A stretch of 11,318 nt of DNA from JAUSIF01 sp036556265 (GCA_036556265.1 DATBJU010000135.1:1-11318); one strand, 5' to 3'. Shown: positions 1-7,126, counted from the stretch's first letter. Translations and numbers: made by a program. Notes: generated by a model not told the origin, from the sequence alone.

Positions 1-1757
1 ATGTAGCCTTTGTCCGTGATCTCATTCGCGTCGATCGAAGGCGGCTCGACCATGAGCAGCACTCGACGAATTTGCGCCGACGAGCCCGTCTCCATCGCGT
101 TGTGCGCGGCAATACCTTTACGCACGTGTTCACGCACGTCCGCGGACGCGATCAGCTTCGCCGGATCGTCGTGCAGTGAAGTGTCCGCACAAATTCCCTT
201 CACCGCACTGATGCTCGCCCAGGCGAGAAGACCGACGAAGTCGCGATCCTGGCCGGTGACGACCGCGTCCTGCAAGGCGGGCGCCGCGGCGGCGAGCGCG
301 GCGACACGAAGACCGCCGGCGTGAACCCAGGTGCCCGACGAAAGCTTGAAGTCCTCGGCGACGCGGCCATCGAAGACAATGCCTTGGGAAGGGTCACTTG
401 CATCGGCGAGCTTTGCGGCGTCACCGATCCGATAGAAACCCTGCTCGTCGAACGCCGCTTCAGTGAGATCGGGTCGGCCCCAATAACCTGGAAACACGTT
501 CGGTCCCTTGACGCGGATTTCGAACTTGGACCCCGACGGGACGAACTTCAGCGTGACGCCCGGCGGCGGCAGTCCGATCACGCCCGCGCGCTCTATGAGG
601 CGATGGCCGGACGTCGCAACGGGCGATGTCTCTGTCGACCCCCAGCTTGAGATCATCGGCACACGTTTGCCGGTGACCTTGATCGACAGCGCCTCGAGTC
701 GGTCCCAGAGATCCTGCGAAAGCGCGGCGCCGGCATAGAAGATCAGCTCCAAGCTGGAGAAAAACTTTTTCGCGAGGGCTTCGTCCTTCTCGAGATAAGG
801 GAGAAGCATCGTGTAACCCACCGGGACGTTGAAATAGATCGTCGGCGATACGTCGTGCAGGTTCTTCACCGTCTGTTCGATCAGGCCGGGCGCGGGGCGG
901 CCTCCGTCGATGTACAAAGTGCCGCCCTGACAGAGCACGAGATTGAAGTTGTGATTGCCCCCGAAGGTGTGGTTCCAGGGGAGCCAATCGAGCAGCACGA
1001 CGCGGTGGTTCTTTACAAAGTGCCAGGTCTGCTCGACCATCATCTGGTTCGAGCAGAGCATGCGCTGGGTGTTGATCACTCCCTTTGGCATGCCGGTCGA
1101 GCCGGATGTGTAAAGCACCTTGGCAACGGTATCGGGACCGACGGCTGCGAACGCTTTCTCGACCGCATCAGTAGGTTTCGTCGCGAGCAAATTGGAGAAG
1201 CGAGTGGTCTTCACATCGTCTAGCGGATCCGCGCTGACGACGACCTCGACGCCGGAAAGGTCGAGGGCAGCGAGCGCCTTCGCGAAAGCCCTGCCGTTGG
1301 CTGCATAGACAAGACGTGGACGAATTTCCGCAAAGATGTGTTTCAGCTTCGCGTGGTCCTGGCTCATCAGCGAATAGGCGACTGAAACCGGCACGGCCGG
1401 GACCCCAGCGACGTAAGCGGCAAGCGTGAACAGCGCGTGATCGATGCCATTCGCGGAAAGGATCATGAGCGGCCTATCCCGCGAGCAGCCGCCATCGAGC
1501 AACGCCTGGGCGATTGCGTCGGCGTGGGACGACGCCTGCGCGTAGGTCAGGCGCCGCCAAGTGCCGTCCGCTGCGCGCTCCGCGAGGAAGTCCTGATCGG
1601 GCCTCGTGTCTGCCTGGTGGCGCAAGATCCGTGCGAGGCTCGACTCGTAGTCACCAAGGGGCACCGGCGAGCGGAGGAGAAACGCGCCGCTGCCAAGTTC
1701 GATCCGCTCGACGTGCGGCGGTGCGAACTCGATCTTTTTGAACGGCGGCTTCGCCAT
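1..1757 (-). CDS. fcs: Feruloyl-CoA synthase-family acyl-CoA ligase (3' end beyond window)
   Basis: This is an ANL-superfamily ligase. It adenylates a carboxylic acid with ATP and transfers it to CoA in the cytoplasm. The 585 residues visible are uninterrupted. The A3 phosphate loop YTSGSTGMPKG is at about 216-226, A5 GSTET at 373-377, A7 YRIGD at 442-446, FDGR at 462-465, and the A10 lysine in ITDKGY at about 583. The family is normally about 610-625 residues, so only some 30 C-terminal residues are missing. Segments such as DWLPWNHTFGGNHNFN and GGTLYID are, from memory, typical of feruloyl-CoA synthases rather than of acetyl- or long-chain ligases. The ATG lies 4 bp after the livF stop, so the gene is probably translationally coupled to the ABC importer. 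Family assignment is firm; ferulate as the true substrate is inferred, and coumarate, caffeate or another aryl acid is equally possible. Confidence 0.88.
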   Translation of the reverse strand, partial: MAKPPFKKIEFAPPHVERIELGSGAFLLRSPVPLGDYESSLARILRHQADTRPDQDFLAERAADGTWRRLTYAQASSHADAIAQALLDGGCSRDRPLMILSANGIDHALFTLAAYVAGVPAVPVSVAYSLMSQDHAKLKHIFAEIRPRLVYAANGRAFAKALAALDLSGVEVVVSADPLDDVKTTRFSNLLATKPTDAVEKAFAAVGPDTVAKVLYTSGSTGMPKGVINTQRMLCSNQMMVEQTWHFVKNHRVVLLDWLPWNHTFGGNHNFNLVLCQGGTLYIDGGRPAPGLIEQTVKNLHDVSPTIYFNVPVGYTMLLPYLEKDEALAKKFFSSLELIFYAGAALSQDLWDRLEALSIKVTGKRVPMISSWGSTETSPVATSGHRLIERAGVIGLPPPGVTLKFVPSGSKFEIRVKGPNVFPGYWGRPDLTEAAFDEQGFYRIGDAAKLADASDPSQGIVFDGRVAEDFKLSSGTWVHAGGLRVAALAAAAPALQDAVVTGQDRDFVGLLAWASISAVKGICADTSLHDDPAKLIASADVREHVRKGIAAHNAMETGSSAQIRRVLLMVEPPSIDANEITDKGY

Positions 1758-1761
1758 CGCT

Positions 1762-2496
1762 TCACCCGGCGGGTGTGGGGAGGGGCGCTTCGATTCCGAG
1801 ATACGCCTGCCGGACTCGGTCGTCGTGCAGAAGGGTATCGCCACTGCCGCTCATCACAATGCGGCCATTCTCGAGTACGTAGGCGCGGTTCGCGAGCTTG
1901 AGCGATACGGCAACGTTCTGCTCGACCAGTATCACGGTGAGGCCGCGCTGATTCAACGCGCGGATCGTCCTGAACAGCTCCTGCACCAGCGAAGGTGCGA
2001 GCCCCAGCGAAGGCTCGTCGAACATGATGAGTTCGGGCTGGCCCATGAGGCAGCGGCCGATTGCAAGCATCTGCTGTTCGCCGCCTGACAAGGTTCCCGC
2101 GATCTGATCGCGGCGCTCGGCGAGGCGGGGAAACATGTCGTAGATTTGCGGGATGGTCTCGCGCAGCTTAGCGCGGGCGCGCGGGAGAAGCGCGCCCATC
2201 TCCAAATTTTCTTCCACGGTGAGCGAAGGGAATATTTGGCGTCCCTCGGCCACTTGGCCGATGCCGAGATTGCAGATGGTGTGGCTCGGCAGGCCAGTGA
2301 TATCCCTCCCGCGAAAGTGAATACGGCCGGTACGTGGCCGTTCGATTCCCGCGATCGTGCGGATCAGGCTGGATTTGCCGGCACCATTTGCGCCGACAAT
2401 CGCGACAAGTTCGCCTTGAGCGGCGGACAACGAGACGCGGTCGAGCGCCTGGGCATCGTCGTAGAACAGGTCGAGATCTTCGATCTCGAGGATCAC
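1762..2496 (-). CDS. livF: Liv-type ABC transporter ATP-binding protein (LivF)
   Basis: One of the two cytoplasmic ATPases of a branched-chain-amino-acid-type (HAAT) ABC importer; with LivG it powers transport through LivH/LivM. The 244-residue protein has Walker A GANGAGKS (35-42), the signature LSGGEQ (136-141) and Walker B LIMFDEP (156-162). It also has VEQN at about 191-194, where most ABC proteins carry a histidine switch; glutamine there is usual in LivF. Length is normal for the family. The start is GTG, overlapping the livG stop in a GTGA arrangement (4 bp), so translational coupling is likely. The next gene, the acyl-CoA ligase, starts 4 bp after its stop. HAAT systems carry amino acids, amides and aromatic acids; the neighbouring ligase favours an aromatic acid here, which is inference. 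Confidence 0.95.
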   Translation of the reverse strand: MILEIEDLDLFYDDAQALDRVSLSAAQGELVAIVGANGAGKSSLIRTIAGIERPRTGRIHFRGRDITGLPSHTICNLGIGQVAEGRQIFPSLTVEENLEMGALLPRARAKLRETIPQIYDMFPRLAERRDQIAGTLSGGEQQMLAIGRCLMGQPELIMFDEPSLGLAPSLVQELFRTIRALNQRGLTVILVEQNVAVSLKLANRAYVLENGRIVMSGSGDTLLHDDRVRQAYLGIEAPLPTPAG

Positions 2497-3218
2497 AGCG
2501 CTTCCTCGCCGAGATAGGATTCCAGCACCGCTGGGTCACGCGTTACTTCGTCAGGCGTTCCGGATGAGATCACCTGGCCGTGGTGCAGAACCACGACCTT
2601 GCGGGACAGCGCCATTACCGCCCGCATCACGTGCTCGATCAGCAGGATCGTTAGGCCGGTCGATGCGTTGAGCTCCCTGAACAGCGCAACCATGGTGTTC
2701 ATCTCGGTCGGACGCAGGCCCGCCATCACCTCATCCAGAAGAAGAATTCGCGGGCCGGTGGCGAGTGCGCGTGCGATCTCGAGACGTTTGCGCTCGGGAA
2801 GGGTCAGAGCCTTGGCCGCCTGATCGCGCTTGCTCCAGAGACCGAGCTTCTCGACCACTGACGAGGATTTCTCGCGCGCCTCGGCGACGGTGCGGCAGTT
2901 GTTGAGGGCGCCAACGATCACGTTCTCCATTACGGTGAGATCGGCGAACGGCTTCACCAACTGGAATGTGCGAGCGAGGCCGGCGCGGCAGACCTGGTCG
3001 GGCCGCCAGCCACCAATTGGATCGCCGGCCAGGCGTACCGCGCCGGCGTCGGGTTGGAAGACGCCGGCAATAACGTTGAAGCACGTGGTCTTGCCGGCTC
3101 CGTTCGGTCCGATGAGTCCTACGATCTCGCCCTCCGGCACAGTGAAGCTCACGTCCTGTACGGCGCGCAGGCCGCTGAAACTCTTGGAAATGCCATCGAC
3201 CTCGAGCAGCGCCGCCAT
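2493..3218 (-). CDS. livG: Liv-type ABC transporter ATP-binding protein (LivG)
   Basis: Second ATPase of the HAAT importer, 241 residues from the chosen start. Walker A GPNGAGKT is at 37-44, Walker B ILLLDE at about 158-163, and the switch histidine in LLIEH at about 196. The signature region reads LTLPERKR instead of LSGGQ or LSYGQ; from memory this degenerate form occurs in a subset of alphaproteobacterial LivG proteins, so the gene is probably functional. I chose the ATG at 3218 rather than an upstream in-frame ATG at 3290. It gives the family N-terminus (LLEVDGISKSF), lies 1 bp after the livM stop, and has a GAGGG Shine-Dalgarno sequence. The longer form would add 24 unrelated residues overlapping livM. 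The 3' end overlaps livF by 4 bp. Confidence 0.94.
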   Translation of the reverse strand: MAALLEVDGISKSFSGLRAVQDVSFTVPEGEIVGLIGPNGAGKTTCFNVIAGVFQPDAGAVRLAGDPIGGWRPDQVCRAGLARTFQLVKPFADLTVMENVIVGALNNCRTVAEAREKSSSVVEKLGLWSKRDQAAKALTLPERKRLEIARALATGPRILLLDEVMAGLRPTEMNTMVALFRELNASTGLTILLIEHVMRAVMALSRKVVVLHHGQVISSGTPDEVTRDPAVLESYLGEEAL

Positions 3219-3219
3219 G

Positions 3220-4239
3220 TCAGCCCTCGCCGCGATCGGTGGGCTTGCGATCGAGTCCCAACGCCTTGGAGAGGGGGGGCCAGACGCCATCCGGGAGGAA
3301 CATGACTACGAGCAGCAGACATACGCCGTAGAACACCTGCTTCACGCCCGGCACATCCACACCGAGCTGGAGCATCACCTCGCGCATGCCTTCGGCGAGA
3401 GCCGTCAGCAGGAACGCGCCGACGAGCGGTCCGACGAGCGTGCCGATGCCGCCGATGATCGGACCGAGGATGAGCTCGATCGAGCGCGAAATGTGGAAGA
3501 CCTGCTCGGGAAAAAGATTGTTGTAGTAGAAGGCGAAGACCACGCCGGCGAGCGAGGTCATCGCGGCGGAGAGAACAACCGCGTACATCTTGTAACGGAA
3601 AACATTGATGCCGAGGGCCTGAGCCGCTTCGGGACTCTCGCGGATCGCGAGCCAGTAGTAGCCCATACGGCTCCGAAGCAGCACGTGGCAGAACAAGAAT
3701 GCCGCTACCGTCATGGCGAGCATCAAATAGTAGAAGATGCTCGGGCTGCCACGCAGGTTCCAGAGATCGTTCTCGGTGTAATTGGCAACCGGCAAGAACA
3801 GGCCGGACGAGCCGTGGACCCAGTCGAAATGATCGAAGCCGATGCGCGCGAACTCGGCAAACGCGATCGTGAGGATCGCGAAATAGACGCCGGCAATGCC
3901 GAACCGAAACGCGAGAAAACCGATCACGGCTCCGGCAAGTGCGGAAATTGCGATCGACGCGCCGAGGCCGATCCACGGGCTGATGCCGAAGTGCACGTAG
4001 AGGGCGGCCGCAGCATAGGCGCCAAGGCCGACGTAGAGCGCGTGGCCGAGTGACAGTTGGCCGGCGAAGCCCATCATGATGTTCCAGGCCTGGCCGACGA
4101 AGGCGAAGTACAGAATTAGAAAAAGCACCGCGAGCAGATATCCGCCCACGAAGAACGGAAACACGAGAAAGAGCGCGAGGAGCGCCAGCAGGATTAACAG
4201 ACCTCGCCGCGGAACACCTTCTAGCAGGCGCGCGATCAT
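3220..4239 (-). CDS. livM: Liv-type ABC transporter permease (LivM)
   Basis: Inner-membrane permease of the HAAT importer, pairing with LivH to form the translocation path. The 339-residue protein is strongly hydrophobic. It begins with a membrane segment after a short basic N-terminus (about 12-45) and has roughly eight to ten segments in total. The family motif around GFAGQLSLGHALYVGLGAY, the LivM counterpart of the loop that contacts the ATPase, is clear. The C-terminus is short and charged (RKPTDRGEG). The ATG overlaps the livH stop as ATGA (4 bp), and the livG ATG follows 1 bp after its stop, placing it in the middle of a tightly coupled operon. Substrate specificity is set mostly by the binding protein and cannot be read from this permease. 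Confidence 0.95.
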   Translation of the reverse strand: MIARLLEGVPRRGLLILLALLALFLVFPFFVGGYLLAVLFLILYFAFVGQAWNIMMGFAGQLSLGHALYVGLGAYAAAALYVHFGISPWIGLGASIAISALAGAVIGFLAFRFGIAGVYFAILTIAFAEFARIGFDHFDWVHGSSGLFLPVANYTENDLWNLRGSPSIFYYLMLAMTVAAFLFCHVLLRSRMGYYWLAIRESPEAAQALGINVFRYKMYAVVLSAAMTSLAGVVFAFYYNNLFPEQVFHISRSIELILGPIIGGIGTLVGPLVGAFLLTALAEGMREVMLQLGVDVPGVKQVFYGVCLLLVVMFLPDGVWPPLSKALGLDRKPTDRGEG

Positions 4240-5108
4240 GTCGCCTTCCTGCCGAGGATGCCCTGCGGCCGAAACAGGAGCACAAGCACGAGCAGGCCGA
4301 AGGCAAACATGCTCTTGGCTGAGGGCACGAGCAGCACGCCGCCTAGCGCCTCGGTCACGCCGATCAGAACGCCCCCCAGGAGCGCGCCGGGCATCGAGCC
4401 TAGGCCGCCGGTGATCACGATGACAAAGGCGAGCAGGGTGAACGCCGGGCCAATTGCAGGGACCACGTCGACGATGGGAACGAGCATGGCACCTGCGGCG
4501 CCTACGCAGGCCGCGCCGATGCCGAAGGTCAGCGCATAGAGACGCTTGACGTTGAGCCCCACGACGAGCGCCCCGTCGTAGTTGTCGGCGCAGGCGCGGA
4601 TCGCCTTGCCCAAGAGCGTGAACTTGAAGAAGGCGAAGAGGCCAGCAGCCACGACGAGGGCGGCGGCCGCGGCGTAGACTTTGGACGCGTCTACGATCAG
4701 CGGCCCGAGCTGATAGCTATCGAACGAGTAGAAGGTTTGTACCCCACGTGCATCAGGACCAAAAACGATGAGTTGCACGTTCACGAGGATGAGGGCGACT
4801 GCGACGAGCAGCATGAACTGGCTGTGCTCGGGCCTGTTGATGAACGGGTTGATAATGCCCGCCTGCAGCAGATAGCCGAGGGCAAACAGGACGGTGGCGA
4901 TCGGCAGCATCATGATCAGCGGATCGAGGCCAAGCAGGGCAAAGGCGAGAATTGCGATGTACATTCCGACGGCCATCATCTCGCCGTGTGCGAAATTGAC
5001 GACACGCACTACGCCGAAAATGACGGACAAGCCGAGGGCCATCAGGCCGTAGACGAGGCCGGTCAGAAGACCGCTCGCCGCGACGTTGAGATAGATTTCG
5101 ACTGGCAA
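4236..5108 (-). CDS. livH: Liv-type ABC transporter permease (LivH)
   Basis: Inner-membrane permease, 290 residues, with about eight hydrophobic segments. The characteristic N-terminal LivH block GLMALGLSVIFGVVRVVNFAHGE (part of the second segment and following loop) is present at about 20-42. The start codon is TTG at 5108: an in-frame TGA lies five codons upstream, no ATG or GTG intervenes, and a modest GGGG purine run precedes it. The next internal ATG would delete the first membrane segment. The gene is 65 bp downstream of the binding protein gene, separated by a perfect hairpin, whereas its own 3' end overlaps livM by 4 bp. A weak start after a hairpin would fit lower expression of the membrane part than of the binding protein (inference). 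Confidence 0.94.
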   Translation of the reverse strand: MPVEIYLNVAASGLLTGLVYGLMALGLSVIFGVVRVVNFAHGEMMAVGMYIAILAFALLGLDPLIMMLPIATVLFALGYLLQAGIINPFINRPEHSQFMLLVAVALILVNVQLIVFGPDARGVQTFYSFDSYQLGPLIVDASKVYAAAAALVVAAGLFAFFKFTLLGKAIRACADNYDGALVVGLNVKRLYALTFGIGAACVGAAGAMLVPIVDVVPAIGPAFTLLAFVIVITGGLGSMPGALLGGVLIGVTEALGGVLLVPSAKSMFAFGLLVLVLLFRPQGILGRKAT

Positions 5109-5128
5109 CGGCGGCCCCGTTCAGCAGC

Positions 5129-5154
5129 GCTCCGGCCGCCGCAGCGGCCGGAGC
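5129..5154 (-). promoter_or_regulatory. Intercistronic hairpin between binding protein gene and livH
   Basis: A perfect 11-bp inverted repeat, GCTCCGGCCGC and GCGGCCGGAGC, is separated by 4 bases. It lies about 20 bp past the stop of the binding protein gene and about 20 bp before livH. There is no T-run after it on the minus strand, so it is not a canonical terminator. In this position such hairpins commonly protect the upstream transcript from 3' exonucleases or partly attenuate transcription, giving more binding protein than permease. The structure is seen directly; the role is inference. Confidence 0.6.
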
Positions 5155-5173
5155 AGATCGCGCCGACCGGAAA

Positions 5174-6427
5174 TCAGCGCTTGTCGTAGGGCTTCATCGG
5201 CAACTCGGGCTTCGCGTTCGCCGCCGCGGCCGGCGCCACTGCGACGAGCTTGCCGCCGCGATTCTGAATCGCGGAGTTCTTCAGCTTGTCATTCTGGCCC
5301 TTAGGATCGAAGGCGATGCCAGGTCCGGTGCTGACATTGTCCTTGATGTTGGTGGTGCGGATCGCATCTGCGAGCGCCTTGGGATCCGTCGAGCCAGCGC
5401 GCTTGAAGGCGTCGGCGGCAATCATGAGCGCCTCGAAAGTATAGACGTGGTTGGTGTTCGGGTTGAGGTCCGGGTGCGCCTTGGCGAGTGCGGCGACCAT
5501 CAGCTTCGAGACTTTCTTGTTCGGATCGTACCAGGGCACGAAGCTCATCGGGCCGTCGGAGAGCTTGGCAAGCGTCTTTAAATACTGGTCCTCGTACCAG
5601 CCAGGACCCATGCTCATGATCGCCGTTGGCGACCAGCGTTGTTTGACGAGCTCACGGGTGATCAGGATCGCATCGTTGAGCCGGCTGACCATGAGCAGTG
5701 CGTCGGCGCCGGTCGCCTTGGCTTTCGCCACTTCGACCGAGAGGTCGCGCGCCGTGGGGTCATAGGAAATCGTCTCGGCGATCCTGTACGGCATATCGAA
5801 CTTGGGAAACAGGCCACCGATGCCTTTCTGCATCGCCTGCCCGAACGTGTCGTTGACGTGCATGAATACTGCAGATTTCGGCGCGGTCTTGGCGATCGAG
5901 AAGACCTCTTTCTGGTTTGCGAACGCGTCGCCGAGGATCATCGGTGCGGTCGGGAAGTTGCGGAAAACAAACTTATAACCCTGCTCGGTGATCGGAGGCG
6001 CGGCGGCGATATTGATGACGAGAGGAATGCCGCGTTGCTCGGCAACTTGCGCGATCGCGGTGGTCTGTCCCGAGTCGAAGGCGCCAACGAGCAACTGAGC
6101 GCCTTCGCCGATCAGGCGCTCGGCGCGGGAGCGGGCGACGTCGACGTTCGTCTCGGTGTCACCGTTCATGATTTCAAGTGCGGGATAGCCAAGCTGCTTG
6201 AGAATGCCGCCGGCGATATCGACACCGCGCTGGCAGTCCTGGCCGATCGAGGCCTGCGCGCCGGAGCGCGGCAGGAGCACGCCGACCTTCAGCGTCTTCG
6301 CTTGAGCACGCACGATGTTGAATGGAGCGGTTCCGGCGACGAAACCGGCCGCGGCGGCGCCGGCGGTGAAGGCACGCCGCGAAAGACCGCGGCGGCGTCT
6401 CGAACGTGTGGTGGAAGTCTCACTCAT
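5174..6427 (-). CDS. ABC transporter substrate-binding protein, Peripla_BP_6 (LivK-like)
   Basis: Periplasmic solute receptor for the downstream LivHMGF importer, 417 residues. The N-terminus carries a twin-arginine signal: a basic stretch, SRRAFT at about 16-21, a hydrophobic Ala/Gly-rich region and a likely cleavage site near VRAQA (about 39-43). This indicates export after folding. There is no lipobox cysteine, so the protein should be soluble in the periplasm. The mature part begins KTLKVGVLLPRSG, the usual first strand of type I periplasmic binding proteins of the leucine/amide/aromatic-acid group, and the domain runs to about 400. The ATG is preceded by a strong GGGAGGA Shine-Dalgarno. 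It is the first gene of the minus-strand operon. Neighbouring genes suggest an aromatic acid ligand rather than leucine; this is not proven by the sequence. Confidence 0.93.
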   Translation of the reverse strand: MSETSTTRSRRRRGLSRRAFTAGAAAAGFVAGTAPFNIVRAQAKTLKVGVLLPRSGAQASIGQDCQRGVDIAGGILKQLGYPALEIMNGDTETNVDVARSRAERLIGEGAQLLVGAFDSGQTTAIAQVAEQRGIPLVINIAAAPPITEQGYKFVFRNFPTAPMILGDAFANQKEVFSIAKTAPKSAVFMHVNDTFGQAMQKGIGGLFPKFDMPYRIAETISYDPTARDLSVEVAKAKATGADALLMVSRLNDAILITRELVKQRWSPTAIMSMGPGWYEDQYLKTLAKLSDGPMSFVPWYDPNKKVSKLMVAALAKAHPDLNPNTNHVYTFEALMIAADAFKRAGSTDPKALADAIRTTNIKDNVSTGPGIAFDPKGQNDKLKNSAIQNRGGKLVAVAPAAAANAKPELPMKPYDKR

Positions 6428-6531
6428 CTTGTCCTCCCTGCCCGTTAGGGCGTGTCCTTTTGATTACTTTAGTACCTGTTGGCCGCGCTCTCGTCACCTT
6501 GGGACGCTGCGCGAAAAAAGCACGGTGAGGC

Positions 6532-6561
6532 AATATTGTTGCTGTAGACAATTGCTGTCAA
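6532..6561 (-). promoter_or_regulatory. Candidate promoter of the liv-ligase operon
   Basis: On the minus strand a perfect TTGACA (6561-6556) is followed 17 bp later by CAATAT (6538-6533), or 18 bp later by AATATT (6537-6532). Transcription would begin near 6525, leaving a leader of about 95-100 nt before the ATG at 6427. The leader includes a small GCCC/GGGC hairpin at 6440-6451 just upstream of the Shine-Dalgarno. The whole promoter core lies inside the 41-bp palindrome, so a bound regulator would block RNA polymerase. The hexamers are seen directly; activity is inferred. Confidence 0.6.
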
Positions 6562-6573
6562 TAACAACAATAT
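6533..6573. promoter_or_regulatory. 41-bp imperfect palindrome, probable MarR operator
   Basis: The site has perfect 9-bp outer arms, ATATTGTTG (6533-6541) and CAACAATAT (6565-6573). A nested inner pair, GACA (6547-6550) and TGTC (6556-6559), shares the same centre at 6553, and the isolated pairs 6543/6563 and 6545/6561 also match. A direct repeat TTGCTGT occurs at 6539 and 6552. The site sits between the divergent binding protein and MarR genes and overlaps the candidate promoters. MarR dimers bind such palindromes and usually repress their own gene and the divergent operon. Symmetry is seen; the identity of the binding protein is inferred from position. Confidence 0.7.
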
Positions 6574-6574
6574 G
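6545..6574 (+). promoter_or_regulatory. Candidate mirror-image promoter for the MarR gene
   Basis: Because the operator is symmetric, the plus strand carries a mirrored copy of the liv promoter: TAGACA (6545-6550, one base off TTGACA), then CAATAT (6568-6573) 17 bp later or AATATG 18 bp later. If used, transcription starts near 6580, after the first in-frame ATG at 6572, which favours a downstream start codon for the MarR gene. This is weaker than the minus-strand promoter, and another promoter farther upstream is possible. Confidence 0.35.
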
Positions 6575-6613
6575 CCCGTGGCCGGGCGGACTGCTGCTCA
6601 ACCGAGGTTGATC

Positions 6614-7126
6614 GTGTCGGAAGGCAAGGCTGCTCACAGGCAGGTGCACCACGAAGCTGTGTCCACGCGAAACGGCGAACGGGCGGCAAAGGCGCAGCGT
6701 CGAACGCCCGACCTCGGCGTTCTGAACAATCACCTCGGCTACTTCATTCGACGCATTCAGGTCTGGGTATTCCAGGACTTCATGCGCGCTCTCGCCAGCG
6801 TCGACGTGCGCCCGGCGCAGTATTCCGTGCTCGCGGTGATCGAGGCCAATCCGGGCCTGTCGCAATCGGACGTCGCGGAATGCCTCGGCATCGAACGGGC
6901 ACGCTTCGTACGGCTGCTCGACCGCCTTGAGAAGCGCGGATTCACGGAGCGTCGGCCGTCACCGAACGATCGCCGCTCGCATGCTCTATACCTGACGCGC
7001 GAGGGGCAGCGGGCATTGAAGCGGATCAAGTCGCTTGCCGCCGAGCACGAAGCTCAGCTTGCCGCGAAGCTTGGGCCCGAGAAGCGGCGGGTGCTGATCG
7101 ACCTCTTACGCGATTTCGGCCGCTAG
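6614..7126 (+). CDS. MarR-family transcriptional regulator
   Basis: A DNA-binding dimeric repressor of the winged-helix MarR family. From the GTG at 6614 the protein has 170 residues. A dimerisation helix starts at about LNNHLGYFIRR (37-47), the helix-turn-helix is GLSQSDVAECLGIERARF (about 81-98), and the wing contains PNDRRS (about 117-122) with the family's D-R-R and then LYLTREG. The start is uncertain. An in-frame ATG at 6572 would add 14 residues but lies inside the operator and probably upstream of the transcript start. The GTG at 6614 has GAGG six bases upstream. A GTG at 6659 would give the usual family length of about 150. It is divergent to the liv-ligase operon and co-directional with three enzyme genes. 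MarR proteins next to hydroxycinnamate ligases (CouR, FerR types) respond to aryl-CoA esters, so this is the likely local regulator (inference). Confidence 0.88.
   Translation: MSEGKAAHRQVHHEAVSTRNGERAAKAQRRTPDLGVLNNHLGYFIRRIQVWVFQDFMRALASVDVRPAQYSVLAVIEANPGLSQSDVAECLGIERARFVRLLDRLEKRGFTERRPSPNDRRSHALYLTREGQRALKRIKSLAAEHEAQLAAKLGPEKRRVLIDLLRDFGR

Noticed and set aside
1..1757. Possible frameshifts in the ligase gene, because short antisense and out-of-frame ORFs tile the region
   Set aside because: Translating the minus strand from 1757 gives 585 uninterrupted residues with all core motifs in one frame.
3219..3290. 24-residue N-terminal extension of LivG
   Set aside because: It would overlap livM by about 70 bp. 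The ATG at 3218 has a good ribosome binding site and the family-like N-terminus.
2830..4053. Long plus-strand open frame (407 codons) antisense to livG and livM
   Set aside because: Its translation is rich in Arg, Glu, Asp and His with no recognisable domain, while the opposite strand encodes clear LivG and LivM. It is a shadow frame of GC-rich coding DNA.
3149..4306. Minus-strand 385-codon frame overlapping livM in another frame
   Set aside because: It is out of frame with LivM, which has the family motifs; this frame is Arg/Ser-rich without any membrane segment.
5129..5154. Reading the hairpin as a rho-independent terminator
   Set aside because: No run of T follows on the minus strand, and the downstream livH gene has no clear promoter of its own, so read-through is needed.
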